From: Cyanobacteriota bacterium
GTDB taxonomy: Bacteria > Cyanobacteriota > Cyanobacteriia > PCC-6307 > Cyanobiaceae
DNA length: 64,000 nucleotides
Assembly: GCA_027620015.1 (NCBI GenBank)
Contig: JAQCGH010000001.1
Location: 1 to 64,000 of the forward strand
Reading direction: 5' to 3'
Below, in pieces: positions 1-8,215 of this stretch (positions are counted from its first letter, which is position 1; each line of letters starts with the position of its first letter). The notes beneath the pieces were generated by a model. That model worked only from the letters and a program-made list of their open reading frames with translations. It did no database searches and was not told the DNA's origin. Position numbers and translations under genes: made by a program.

Positions 1-380
1 GCGAAAAAGCACTCTGCGTAGCTCTGACTCAGACTTGCCTGAGCTAGCGATCAGAGTCGGTTTCATCATTAAGCTGGTTTCATCATAAAGCTGGTTTCAC
101 TGAGAATCGCATTCACCCGGAAGCGACCTAGCGGTGTGTACCCCTCCTCAAAGCGGCTGCCTGCACAGGTGATTCCATTGCGGCCAAAGCCCACTTTGAA
201 AATTCTGCGGTCTTCGCCCCTTGGTAAGACACCGAAACTCCTGGATGGTTTTTTAGGGTCATGTTCGATGAGGATTGCACCGGTCATGCCAGTGCTCCCT
301 GGTCTTGATTTGATCTGTGTCTTGCAACTTGATAACGCAATCGCTGTAGCGATCAGTGCTAGAGCCGTGACATACCGCAT
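1..380 (-). pseudogene. broken L,D-transpeptidase-like lipoprotein gene, runs off left edge
   Basis: The N-terminal part has a signal peptide ending in a lipobox (ALSSC), then a sequence (VGFGRNGITC, EGYTPLGRFRVN) that recalls the start of YkuD-type L,D-transpeptidase-like proteins, which act on peptidoglycan. The frame stops at 69-71. Two near-identical 17-bp units at 61-94 cause this. If one unit is removed, reading continues without a stop to base 1 as a plausible coding sequence (KPTLIASSGKSESELRR). I therefore read it as a gene frameshifted by a tandem duplication, with its remainder outside the window. ATG at 380 gives the best signal peptide; GTG at 398 directly follows the upstream gene's stop. 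A truncated but functional lipoprotein, or an assembly error, remains possible. Confidence 0.6.
61..94. repeat. 17-bp tandem duplication inside coding sequence
   Basis: On the minus strand CCAGCTTTATGATGAAA (plus 78-94) is followed directly by CCAGCTTAATGATGAAA (plus 61-77), one mismatch in 17. Seventeen is not a multiple of three, so the second copy shifts the frame and makes the TAA stop. The next two bases (CC) match a third partial unit. Confidence 0.9.
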
Positions 381-398
381 CACTGGTTTGGCAGTCAC

Positions 399-821
399 TC
401 AGGCCACAAAGCGCTTGTAAAGCCAGCGCACAAAACCTCCGAGAATAGGCAAAGGTCCGAAGGTGGGTCCAACAAAGTCGAAGTAGTCGCGGTGGTCACA
501 TATCTTGCCTGCGCTGTTGAAAAGCAGCCGCGAGGTGCCTGGATACACAAACTCAATGCCCTTAATTTTCAGACCCATCTCCCATTCAACGAATGCCGAT
601 TCGGCCTCGACCGCAATGGTGCCAGGTTTGACGTATACGTCGTCACAGCGTTTTATCAATTCCTCCTGGGCTTTCAGGAAGGCACCGAAGCCATCACGTT
701 CTTGGGTTGGATCGCTGAAGTGAACGTCATCTGCGTAAAGCTTCAGCCATTCGGCTTCACTTGGGCTCGGGGCACCGTATGGCTTGTTGAACAAGGCACG
801 AAGCTGGTCTTTTTCCACCAT
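399..821 (-). CDS. NTF2/SnoaL-like protein
   Basis: A 140-residue protein with the cone-shaped alpha+beta NTF2-like pattern: an N-terminal helix, then LYADDVHFSDPTQ near residues 28-40, an ester-like strand region (FVEWEMGLKIKG) and a C-terminal stretch DHRDYFDF near 110. NTF2-like proteins of this class either bind small hydrophobic ligands or act as isomerases or cyclases; the substrate cannot be read from sequence. In cyanobacteria such proteins often sit near lipid-modifying enzymes, but here the neighbour is the broken lipoprotein gene, which starts within one base of this gene's stop, so the two were probably co-transcribed. ATG start at 821. Confidence 0.7.
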   Translation of the reverse strand: MVEKDQLRALFNKPYGAPSPSEAEWLKLYADDVHFSDPTQERDGFGAFLKAQEELIKRCDDVYVKPGTIAVEAESAFVEWEMGLKIKGIEFVYPGTSRLLFNSAGKICDHRDYFDFVGPTFGPLPILGGFVRWLYKRFVA

Positions 822-1075
822 GCGTTGAAAAGTGTCTGTACCAAGGATGACGCAACCTTGCTAGCTCAGGAAAGTCCATGTCGAACCCAATCCTTACGCA
901 TACTTCAAAGTCCAATGACAGAAAGAACCTTGCTGATCAATTCGCCAATCGTTTGATGGTTTCATCTGATCAGTTTTTGACTCGATCCTCTGGCATTTGC
1001 CTACTTGTGGAACCGAAAATGCCAATCAGTGCCACCATAGACTAAGGTGGTAGACCCTGCGTTAATTTAAACTTT

Positions 1076-1831
1076 TTGACGACCGTAAGCGTCATTACTC
1101 CGACAAGGCTTTTGCCTGATCGATTGTCTATGCTGAGCAATTTAAATCGCAGCCTCGCTGACAACTACTGCAATATAGAACACGTAATTGTCGTTGATGG
1201 CAATGACCTTTCAACTTTGCCAGCCGAACTAGCGGCCAATGCCACTGTCATTGCTTCCGCTAGGCCAATTGGTCAAGCCGCAGCTCGAAATCTTGGGCTA
1301 CTCATTGCTCGGGGCGAGTGGATCACTAGTGCAGATGATGATGACTGGCTTTACCCCCATTCCATTGACAAGCGCCTAGATGCCATTCACCGCCAGCCAG
1401 GTGTACTTTGGGCAGCTGGGTATTGCACAGATGACCTCAAGAACGACCCAGCAATTATTTCTTCAGGTCACTGTCTGGCTGGCGACGTCTGGCGTGCCTG
1501 GCCATCTCCCCATGACAGTATTCCCCTCGGTCCCACCACTTTGCTTGTGCAGTCTGCTTTGCTAAAGCGGGTTGGTGGTTGGATGGGTTTATCTCAGGGA
1601 GAAGATATTGGCATGATGATTGCAGTTACAAGTACTGCTCCAGGCGTATTAATACCTGAATATGTATATCACATCCGACTCCATGTTGGCCAGATGACAA
1701 AGACTACATGGTTTGACGATTTGGAGCTGTTATCGCGTCGCTCTGCTTGGGAGCGTGGTCAATCCATTCTTTCTCAGACGCATTCAAGTTCCTCTGTGCC
1801 ACTGATTCGCAAGCGCATTGCCACCCTTTGA
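1076..1831 (+). CDS. family 2 glycosyltransferase
   Basis: 251 residues with a GT-A fold signature: the first beta strand VSVITPT at residues 4-10, VVDG at 39-42, AAARNLGLLIARGEW at 68-82 and the metal/nucleotide-binding acidic cluster DDDD at 87-90 followed by WLYP. It should transfer a sugar from a nucleotide-sugar donor, probably to a surface polysaccharide or lipid; donor and acceptor are unknown. The TTG at 1076 is preferred because the next ATG would remove the first strand. The gene overlaps the following GH57-like gene by 14 bases, which implies translational coupling. The 254 bases upstream hold only a short inverted repeat (CCACC...GGTGG near 1033-1051) and no gene. Confidence 0.8.
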   Translation: MTTVSVITPTRLLPDRLSMLSNLNRSLADNYCNIEHVIVVDGNDLSTLPAELAANATVIASARPIGQAAARNLGLLIARGEWITSADDDDWLYPHSIDKRLDAIHRQPGVLWAAGYCTDDLKNDPAIISSGHCLAGDVWRAWPSPHDSIPLGPTTLLVQSALLKRVGGWMGLSQGEDIGMMIAVTSTAPGVLIPEYVYHIRLHVGQMTKTTWFDDLELLSRRSAWERGQSILSQTHSSSSVPLIRKRIATL

Positions 1832-3296
1832 TAATTACTCAGTTGTGTCTATTTTCTCTCTCCCCCCTATATCTGGCCGCGAAGCCGAAATCCTGGCTCT
1901 CGTTCAGCAGCAGCAGCCCATATTTCTGTCAGACACAAACCTCCACTTAGAACAGATTAATTCAGCCTTTGCCTGTGCTTTGCACATGCACCAGCCCACG
2001 ATTCCGGCCGGTGCCAATGGAGAGTTGATTTCACACCTCCAATACATGGTTGAACATCCAGGCGAGGGGGATAACCACAACGCTGAAGCCTTTGCCAATT
2101 GCTATCGGCGCTTAGCCGACATCCTGCCCCAGTTGATTGCTGAGGGTGCCAATCCGCGGATCATGTTGGATTACTCCGGCAATTTGCTCTGGGGCTTTCA
2201 GCAGATGGATCGCCATGACATCCTTGAGGCACTGCAGCGTCTGGTCCTTGACCCAGCCCTTCAACCCCACGTGGAGTGGCTCGGCACCTTCTGGAGCCAT
2301 GCAGTAGCCCCCTCCACACCAATTCCCGATTTAAAGCTGCAAATTTTGGCCTGGCAGCATCATTTTGCTGACATGTTTGGTGATGAGGCTTTGCAGCGGG
2401 TAAAGGGTTTCTCCCCGCCAGAGATGCATCTTCCCAACCATCCGGACACCCTTTACGAATTTGTGAAGGCCCTACGTGAATGCGGCTACCGCTGGCTGTT
2501 GGTTCAAGAGCACAGTGTTGAGAATCCCGATGGATGTGCACTCAGCCAGGAGCAAAAACTGGTGCCTAACCAATTGGTGGCACGCAGCTCCAGTGGTGAT
2601 GTTGCCACGATCACCGCCCTTATTAAAACCCAGGGCTCAGATACCAAGCTTGTCGGTCAGATGCAGCCCTATTACGAAGCCCTTGGAAGGGGCTCTGTAC
2701 CCCTGGGCGACACCTCTGTGCCAGCGCTTGTCTCCCAGATTGCAGATGGTGAGAACGGTGGGGTAATGATGAACGAATTTCCCCAAGCATTCATTCAGGC
2801 CCATCAGCGCATCGCAGCCGCGGAAGGCGGCCATGGCACGGTGGCAGTTAATGGCAGCGAATATCTGGAGTTACTCGAGGTGGCTGGGGTGTCTGCTGGC
2901 GACTTCCCGCCCATTCAGGCAGTGCAGCAACACAAGCTCTGGCAGCAGCTGGGCGTGTCAGCCGGTTCTTCCAATGTGGATGAGGCAATAGCCGAGCTCA
3001 AGGCACGAGATTCCTCCTTCTCTATGGCCGGCGCTTCCTGGACCAACAACCTCAGCTGGGTAGAGGGCTACGACAACGTGCTTGAGCCGATGACAAGTCT
3101 GAGTGCGGCCTTCCACCAGCATTTCGATCCTCTGGTGAATGCTGACGCCAAAGTTACTCAAACCCAGCCCTACCAGCAGGCGTTACTACACCTATTGCTG
3201 CTGGAAACAAGCTGTTTCCGCTACTGGGGACAAGGAGTATGGACCGATTATGCAAGTGAAATCCACCGGCGCGGGGTTGTGAGCTTGGCTACTTAA
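1818..3296 (+). CDS. glycoside hydrolase family 57-like protein
   Basis: 492 residues. HMHQP at residues 56-60 matches GH57 conserved region 1, and GFSPPE in the first half matches region 3, whose Glu is the nucleophile in known GH57 enzymes. GH57 members act on alpha-glucans as amylases, 4-alpha-glucanotransferases or branching enzymes. No signal peptide is evident, so a cytoplasmic role in glucan or glycan handling is likely. The start is uncertain: TTG at 1818 overlaps the glycosyltransferase gene, and GTG at 1845 is an alternative. It converges on the SDR gene with only six bases between stops. The exact activity is not predictable here. Confidence 0.75.
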   Translation: MPPFDNYSVVSIFSLPPISGREAEILALVQQQQPIFLSDTNLHLEQINSAFACALHMHQPTIPAGANGELISHLQYMVEHPGEGDNHNAEAFANCYRRLADILPQLIAEGANPRIMLDYSGNLLWGFQQMDRHDILEALQRLVLDPALQPHVEWLGTFWSHAVAPSTPIPDLKLQILAWQHHFADMFGDEALQRVKGFSPPEMHLPNHPDTLYEFVKALRECGYRWLLVQEHSVENPDGCALSQEQKLVPNQLVARSSSGDVATITALIKTQGSDTKLVGQMQPYYEALGRGSVPLGDTSVPALVSQIADGENGGVMMNEFPQAFIQAHQRIAAAEGGHGTVAVNGSEYLELLEVAGVSAGDFPPIQAVQQHKLWQQLGVSAGSSNVDEAIAELKARDSSFSMAGASWTNNLSWVEGYDNVLEPMTSLSAAFHQHFDPLVNADAKVTQTQPYQQALLHLLLLETSCFRYWGQGVWTDYASEIHRRGVVSLAT

Positions 3297-3302
3297 TCCG
3301 CT

Positions 3303-3968
3303 TTACCAAGGCAGCAGCGTGCCGTTGGCGTGCCAGAAGCTGCCACTGGTTTCCATGCTCAGAGCGTCGATGCGCTCAATCAGACCCCGCACAGCTTCCT
3401 CGGTACTGACGCCCAGGGGGTTGAAGTTGATCATCCTGGTTCGCACCAGCCCCGGGTGAAGGAGTGCCACGGCGATTTCGCGGGGGCGCAAATCGATTGC
3501 CAGGGATCTCCCCGCCATATTCAGGGCCACCTTCGACATCCGGTAGCCGTAGGAGGATCCGGAGCTGTTGTCGTCAATTGATCCCATGCGGCTGGTCATT
3601 AGCGCCAGCTTGGAACCGGACTGCAGATTCGGCAGCAGGGCGGCCACTAGCCGCAGGGGCGCAAGGGCATTCACCTCAAACTGGCGTAGCAGGCTTTCAC
3701 TATCGAAATTCTCTAGGCGGTTGTTTTCGAGGATGCCGGCGTTGAGGATCACCGCGTCAAGCGGTTGTCCAGATAGCCGCTGCAATAGATCATCAAGATC
3801 AGCCTCAGCGGTGAGCTCGATTCCAGCTTCCAGCCTCACCCCTATATCCTCCAGTTCCGGCGATGCAGTGCGGCAGACGGCGATCACCTGATCGCCGCGG
3901 GTATGCAGTTGTCTGCAGTACTCCAGGCCAATACCTCGATTGGCGCCGGTAACAAGGAAGGAACTCAT
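3303..3968 (-). CDS. short-chain dehydrogenase/reductase, C-factor-like
   Basis: 221-residue SDR with the NAD(P)-binding motif TGANRGIG at residues 7-14, the structural NAG motif (LNAGIL), a catalytic Ser (TSRMGS) and the Tyr-x-x-x-Lys pair (YGYRMSK). The short length and MTSRMGSI segment resemble the CsgA/C-factor subgroup. The substrate is unknown. It is the last gene of the leftward group that begins with DUF1611, seven bases after the prohibitin-like gene, so it is probably in the same transcript. A second SDR of the same flavour lies at 36.7-37.5 kb. Confidence 0.85.
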   Translation of the reverse strand: MSSFLVTGANRGIGLEYCRQLHTRGDQVIAVCRTASPELEDIGVRLEAGIELTAEADLDDLLQRLSGQPLDAVILNAGILENNRLENFDSESLLRQFEVNALAPLRLVAALLPNLQSGSKLALMTSRMGSIDDNSSGSSYGYRMSKVALNMAGRSLAIDLRPREIAVALLHPGLVRTRMINFNPLGVSTEEAVRGLIERIDALSMETSGSFWHANGTLLPW

Positions 3969-3975
3969 CGGTTTA

Positions 3976-4785
3976 TCAGCGCCGTCCGTTGACGATCACG
4001 GAATTGCCGTTGCCACCAGGTGTACCAGGCAGTGCAGGCACTACTGAGGTCTGGCCGTCCCACTTATCAAGGAAAAGCTTGTAGAGCACCTGGTCATCCA
4101 GGCTTGAATTGAGTGTTTCATAGCGCTTGGCTTCCTGCTCGGCGATCAATACCTCGGTCTGGGCACGCAACAGTTGCTGCTCGGCAATCTGTTTCTGTTC
4201 GATCGCTGCGCGGTATTCCTCGGCGATTTGCAGGCCCGTGAGGTCGAGTCCCTGCACACTCACGTAATCAAATTTGCGCAGTTCTTCAGCTACCTTCTCC
4301 TGCACTAATTCCGAAATCGAGTTCCATTCGGTGGCAATAGTCACCAACTCGTATTGAGAGAAGACGGATTTGAGGGCCTTCAATAGCGACGGTTGGATCA
4401 CTCGGGGATAGATCTGTTGATCGTCGGTAGCGATTGTTTCGTAAATCCGCCCTGCTTCTGCAGGCTTCATGGCGTATTTAACTGTTGCTGTGGCCTGGAT
4501 CACCTGGAGATCCTTGGTGAGAGTCGAAAACTGCTCCGGACGCACTTGGGTGCGCACATCAAACAGCGAAGTGTTCTGAACCAGGGGTGCCTTGATGTTG
4601 GCCCCGGGGCTGCGTGGGGTACCGGTGACCTTGCCAAGTGTTGTGACAACGGCCACGTTGCCCGCCGGCACTATGAACACGGTTTGACTAAGCAGGATCG
4701 CTATCCCCACCAAAACGGCCGCAATCAGGCTCAGAGTGGCTCCAGGACCATCAGGACTGCTAGCTGAGCGAAGGGGCGACTGCAT
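3976..4785 (-). CDS. prohibitin-like SPFH/band 7 membrane protein
   Basis: 269 residues from the ATG at 4785. One N-terminal membrane helix (SLIAAVLVGIAILLSQTVFIV) is followed by an SPFH/band 7 domain (VVTTLGKV, PGANIKAPLVQ, FDVRTQVRPEQ) and a Glu/Ala-rich coiled coil ending LDDQVLYKLF, as in HflC/prohibitin. Such proteins form ring scaffolds at the membrane and modulate proteases such as FtsH. A longer form from 4836 would overlap the racemase gene, but the ATG at 4785 places the membrane helix at the usual position. The neighbours are amino-acid and SDR enzymes and do not explain its role. Confident on family, not on start. Confidence 0.85.
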   Translation of the reverse strand: MQSPLRSASSPDGPGATLSLIAAVLVGIAILLSQTVFIVPAGNVAVVTTLGKVTGTPRSPGANIKAPLVQNTSLFDVRTQVRPEQFSTLTKDLQVIQATATVKYAMKPAEAGRIYETIATDDQQIYPRVIQPSLLKALKSVFSQYELVTIATEWNSISELVQEKVAEELRKFDYVSVQGLDLTGLQIAEEYRAAIEQKQIAEQQLLRAQTEVLIAEQEAKRYETLNSSLDDQVLYKLFLDKWDGQTSVVPALPGTPGGNGNSVIVNGRR

Positions 4786-4811
4786 GAAGGGGCCATTACC
4801 AATTGCGAACC

Positions 4812-5903
4812 CTAGGCAGTTCTTCCGATGAAACAACGGCTTACAAATGGAGATGTCATCGCCCGCAGCAGGCTGCTGTAGCTGAGCTCGAAGCGCTGTT
4901 CATCGCCCACTGCAAGCGCCACCGCCTCCGCCCCTGCCGCTTCGCTCACCACCAAGTGGTCACTGGACGCACCTTCGATGCTGATCCCAGGAGCACTAAG
5001 ACCGGCCGGATCGGCATCCTGTTCGCCTAGAGCAAGTAGCGCTCGCATGGTCATGGGTTGGTCTGATTGTTTTTGGGGGACGACTGGCCCATTGGCAAAA
5101 CTGGTGCAGTGAGGCGTACCCCAGGCACGGCTTGGCTTGCGCTTGGACTCGATCACTTCCGCCACCAGAGTGATGGCATTTGTGTAGAGACCTGGTATCG
5201 CGGTGCGGGTAAGGGGTTCTCTTCCCAGCAGCAGTGCTTCGCCGAGGCGCAGGTGATTGATGCGGCCTGGATTGCCGCCACCAGCCAGCCAAGGAAGATT
5301 GGCCGAATTACCTCCAGAGCACAACTCGAGCCTGATACAAAAACGCCTTTCTAGGGCAGTCATTAGATGCGATAGCTCGCCCATATTTGCTTCATCTGGC
5401 GCTATACCGTTTTGACAGCCCAGATTGGTGCCGACCCCAACTAGCACAAGACTTGGCAAGGTCAGGGTAAGTAACACCATCTCCTCGAGGTCTGCCGCAA
5501 GGATTCCCTCGCGCAGATCGCCTAGCTCAACCATCAACAGCACCCCGTGGCGCACCCCTTGACATTTCGCCGCTGCTGCAAGGGCCTTGAGCACCACCGC
5601 CTCGCTGTTGCAGCTGATCGCCGCATGAGCCACCACCCGATCCACCTGGCTGAGCATCGGTGAACGAATCAGCAGCAGGGGCACGCCAAGTTCGTAGCGG
5701 CTTAGCGATTCGATTGATTCGATTCGTGATTCACCGATTGAATGCACACCAGCCGTCACCCAGGCGCGCGCAATTTCCGGAAGACCCAGGGTTGCCTTGC
5801 TAACCCCGGTCACCTTGATTCCTTGGCTGGAAAGCCGATTCACCAAGGTGCTGGCGTTGTGTTGCAGATGCTCGAGATGAATTTCCAGGCGAGGTGCGCT
5901 CAA
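4812..5903 (-). CDS. PLP-dependent amino-acid racemase (alanine/ornithine racemase-like)
   Basis: 363 residues resembling the fold-type III alanine racemase family. The PLP lysine is expected at K36 in VTGVSKATLG; GGNSANLPWLA and INHLRLGEALLLGR match segments seen in the ornithine/alanine racemase-like group. It would interconvert L- and D-forms of an amino acid in the cytoplasm. It is distinct from the small YggS-type PLP homeostasis protein (about 230 residues). The gene overlaps the upstream DUF1611 gene by four bases (ATGA), so the pair is very likely co-translated and functionally linked. Substrate is not determinable; ornithine, lysine, glutamate and alanine are all possible. Confidence 0.75.
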   Translation of the reverse strand: MSAPRLEIHLEHLQHNASTLVNRLSSQGIKVTGVSKATLGLPEIARAWVTAGVHSIGESRIESIESLSRYELGVPLLLIRSPMLSQVDRVVAHAAISCNSEAVVLKALAAAAKCQGVRHGVLLMVELGDLREGILAADLEEMVLLTLTLPSLVLVGVGTNLGCQNGIAPDEANMGELSHLMTALERRFCIRLELCSGGNSANLPWLAGGGNPGRINHLRLGEALLLGREPLTRTAIPGLYTNAITLVAEVIESKRKPSRAWGTPHCTSFANGPVVPQKQSDQPMTMRALLALGEQDADPAGLSAPGISIEGASSDHLVVSEAAGAEAVALAVGDEQRFELSYSSLLRAMTSPFVSRCFIGRTA

Positions 5904-7039
5904 AGCTGGCCGTCAGGTGATTCGCCCAACTCGGGGAAAGCGTCCAGCACCATTGCCACCAAGGCAGAGGGAGCACGGCTCACCGCATCGGTGACAGGAA
6001 TCTCGAGTTCGGCGGCATAAAGGGCTATTGCGGCACTTAGCTCGGCCTCATCCATGCCCTCGTGGTTCAGGGTCAGGCCGATTACCCGCGTTGGCGCGAA
6101 GGATTCGATCAAGCGAATTTCACTGGCAGGAGTTGGCATTGGCATAAACGCAAAGTCGCTCAGCTGGCGGCGTGCCGGCGCATGCTGCAGCACCACAGCC
6201 TGGGGTTGGCTACCCCGCAGGATGAAGCTGGAAGAGAGGTAGGCAGGATGGCTGAGGGCCCCTTGGCCCTCAATCACGATCACCGAGGGTTTTTCCGTGC
6301 AGTAGGCCTCCACCACAGCGGCCTCCACCTCTCCTGAACAAAACTGAGACGGAATGGCATCGAGAGGGATGCCATAGCGCCCGCCTTGAATCAAACCCGT
6401 TTGCCCAGTGCACACCAAAACGGCGCGGATGCCGCTTGCGTTTAGGGCCTGAACCAAAAGGGTGGCCGTGGTGCGTTTACCGATTGCGCCATCGGTGCCA
6501 AGCACGGCAATTCGAATGCAGCGTGCCTTGGCAATCGAACCGTTAAACAGGCGAAGATCCTTCAAAGCGGGTGGACGACGCACATCCCGGATTGATACCT
6601 GATGACGTAGGGCCGCAAGGGCAAATTCGCTATCTTCATTGAGGTACTCGCGCATGCCGCTGACCAGATTCAGGCCAGCTGCCATGGCCAGCAGCAGAAC
6701 CCGGCGATCCTCTCTCCCATACAGGCCATCTGCAGGCGCCATGCCGTAAATACAGGTGCTTACGCGAGGCCCTGGCAAGGAAAGCGCACTATCTAAATCG
6801 GCAACAATGGGAATGCCGCTGCTGATGCCGTCTAATAAAAAACCTGCATCAGCTCCAGCCGATTGGCTATCAATAATTGCTCTGATCTCGAAGGCTTCAC
6901 AGAACCGAACTAAGCCATGGGCGGTTTTACCATCGAGCCCTGCAAAGTTTCCCTCGCAGTAGACGACTGCAGCGGATTGCACCAACTTAAAAGGTGCAAC
7001 CGAAATCGTCAGGTCATTGACCTGTTTTGTAAATGCCAA
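5900..7039 (-). CDS. DUF1611 P-loop protein (DgcN-like)
   Basis: 379 residues with the two-part DUF1611 architecture: an N-terminal Rossmann-like region (to about residue 160) and a C-terminal P-loop domain with GTDGAIGKRT at 181-190, VIEGQGALSHP around 260 and a final helix region. Some family members, named DgcN, have been linked to D-glutamate N-acetylation in other bacteria; I recall this from the literature and have not verified it. Coupling to the PLP racemase gene supports a role with D-amino acids. The start must be TTG at 7039, because a stop lies in frame five codons upstream and no other common start codon occurs between. Two overlapping inverted repeats lie just upstream. Confidence 0.75.
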   Translation of the reverse strand: MAFTKQVNDLTISVAPFKLVQSAAVVYCEGNFAGLDGKTAHGLVRFCEAFEIRAIIDSQSAGADAGFLLDGISSGIPIVADLDSALSLPGPRVSTCIYGMAPADGLYGREDRRVLLLAMAAGLNLVSGMREYLNEDSEFALAALRHQVSIRDVRRPPALKDLRLFNGSIAKARCIRIAVLGTDGAIGKRTTATLLVQALNASGIRAVLVCTGQTGLIQGGRYGIPLDAIPSQFCSGEVEAAVVEAYCTEKPSVIVIEGQGALSHPAYLSSSFILRGSQPQAVVLQHAPARRQLSDFAFMPMPTPASEIRLIESFAPTRVIGLTLNHEGMDEAELSAAIALYAAELEIPVTDAVSRAPSALVAMVLDAFPELGESPDGQL

Positions 7040-7063
7040 ATAAGCCAGGACCCATCAATTACT

Positions 7064-7098
7064 CAGACCTGAAACAAGTCTGAAGTGGAGATTTCAGG
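7064..7098. promoter_or_regulatory. overlapping inverted repeats upstream of DUF1611 operon
   Basis: CAGAC (7064-7068) can pair with GTCTG (7078-7082), and CCTGAAA (7068-7074) with TTTCAGG (7092-7098). The two stems share bases and exclude each other. They lie 25-60 bases upstream of the DUF1611 start and after the stop of the GGDEF gene. No T-run follows, so it is not a standard terminator. Function is inference. Confidence 0.3.
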
Positions 7099-7153
7099 GC
7101 TCAGAAGTGGCCGCTGGAGGGCGTGGATTTAATTATCTTAGGGTACTTCATGG

Positions 7154-8164
7154 TTAAAGGGGGTTAGCCAATATTTCGGCGATTTGATTACGTCCATTGC
7201 CCTGCGCCAGGAATAGGGCCTGTTCGGCTCGAAGCAGGGCATCGAGGGGTTGACGATCGGCTGGGGCAAACAGGGTCAGGCCGCCGCTGGCGGTTAGCTG
7301 GTAGCCGCTGGCTGAATAGACCCCCCTCAGCTCGCTGATGCCAGCGCGGATGGCATCGGCCCGTTCCATGGCTGTGGCCAGGTCAACATTCACCATCAGC
7401 AGGGCGAATTCTTGGTCGCCGATTTGACCCACCAGGTCCTGGTCGCATTGCTGGGAGCGCAGTAGGCCGGCGACGTCTACAACAGCTCGATCCGATGCCT
7501 GCAGACCCCAGCGGATCTTGATCTGGTCGAAGTGGTCGAGCTCCAGGGCCAAGATGGCAAGGTTTTCACCTGCCTGGCGCGTGCGCAATAGCTCAGGCTC
7601 AGCTTGCTCCAAGAAGCTTTCTCGGGTTGCTAAAGCGCTTACAGGATGGACGGTGGTGAGTCGGCGCAGTTCAAGCTCACGAAGCACCAGCTGGGCCAGA
7701 TCCTCGAGCAATCGAACCTGGCTGCTACTGAAGTGACGTGGTGTTTTGTCGAGGACACACAAGGTGCCGAGGTTGTGACCATCGCGGCTCTGCAGGGGTG
7801 CTCCTGCGTAGAAGCGCAACTTGGGCTCCCGAATAACTAAGGGGTTGTTGCAGAAGCGATAGTCCTGATGGGCATCAGGCACTACAAGGGTTTCAGCACC
7901 TGCGATGGTGTGAGCGCAAAAGGCCATTTTCCGCGGCGTTTCGGTGCTGTCTATGCCGTGGTGGGCAAGGAACCACTGGCGGTCGCCATCCACTAGGGAG
8001 ATCAGCGCGATCGGGGTTTCCAGCACAGTTGAAGCGAGCCGCACGAGCCGCTCAAAATGCTCATCGCCTGGATGGTTTAGTACACCCAGGCGCTCTAAAT
8101 CCCTTTGGCGCTGCGATTCATCTGCCGGAATCGGGTAGTCGGGATACGGCATAACAATTGCCAT
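7154..8164 (-). CDS. GAF domain protein with degenerate GGDEF domain
   Basis: 336 residues. Residues about 35-165 form a GAF sensor domain (ALISLVDGDRQWF, RFYAGAPLQS, LGTLCVLD). Residues about 180-330 match a diguanylate cyclase domain, but the signature loop reads IGDQEFALL where active enzymes have GG(D/E)EF, so c-di-GMP synthesis is doubtful. No membrane segments. It may be a regulatory protein that senses a ligand through GAF and binds GTP or partners through the inactive cyclase fold. It lies upstream of the DUF1611 operon on the same strand with a 114-base gap, so co-transcription is possible. Confidence 0.8.
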   Translation of the reverse strand: MAIVMPYPDYPIPADESQRQRDLERLGVLNHPGDEHFERLVRLASTVLETPIALISLVDGDRQWFLAHHGIDSTETPRKMAFCAHTIAGAETLVVPDAHQDYRFCNNPLVIREPKLRFYAGAPLQSRDGHNLGTLCVLDKTPRHFSSSQVRLLEDLAQLVLRELELRRLTTVHPVSALATRESFLEQAEPELLRTRQAGENLAILALELDHFDQIKIRWGLQASDRAVVDVAGLLRSQQCDQDLVGQIGDQEFALLMVNVDLATAMERADAIRAGISELRGVYSASGYQLTASGGLTLFAPADRQPLDALLRAEQALFLAQGNGRNQIAEILANPL

Positions 8165-8215
8165 ATTTCCAATACTAGGAAGCTGACAGCCGCCAAAGCG
8201 AGCTCCTAAAGCGCC

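Noticed and set aside
492..956. Long rightward open frame antisense to the NTF2-like gene
   Set aside because: Its product resembles no protein and it is the complement of a gene with clear family features; treated as a shadow.
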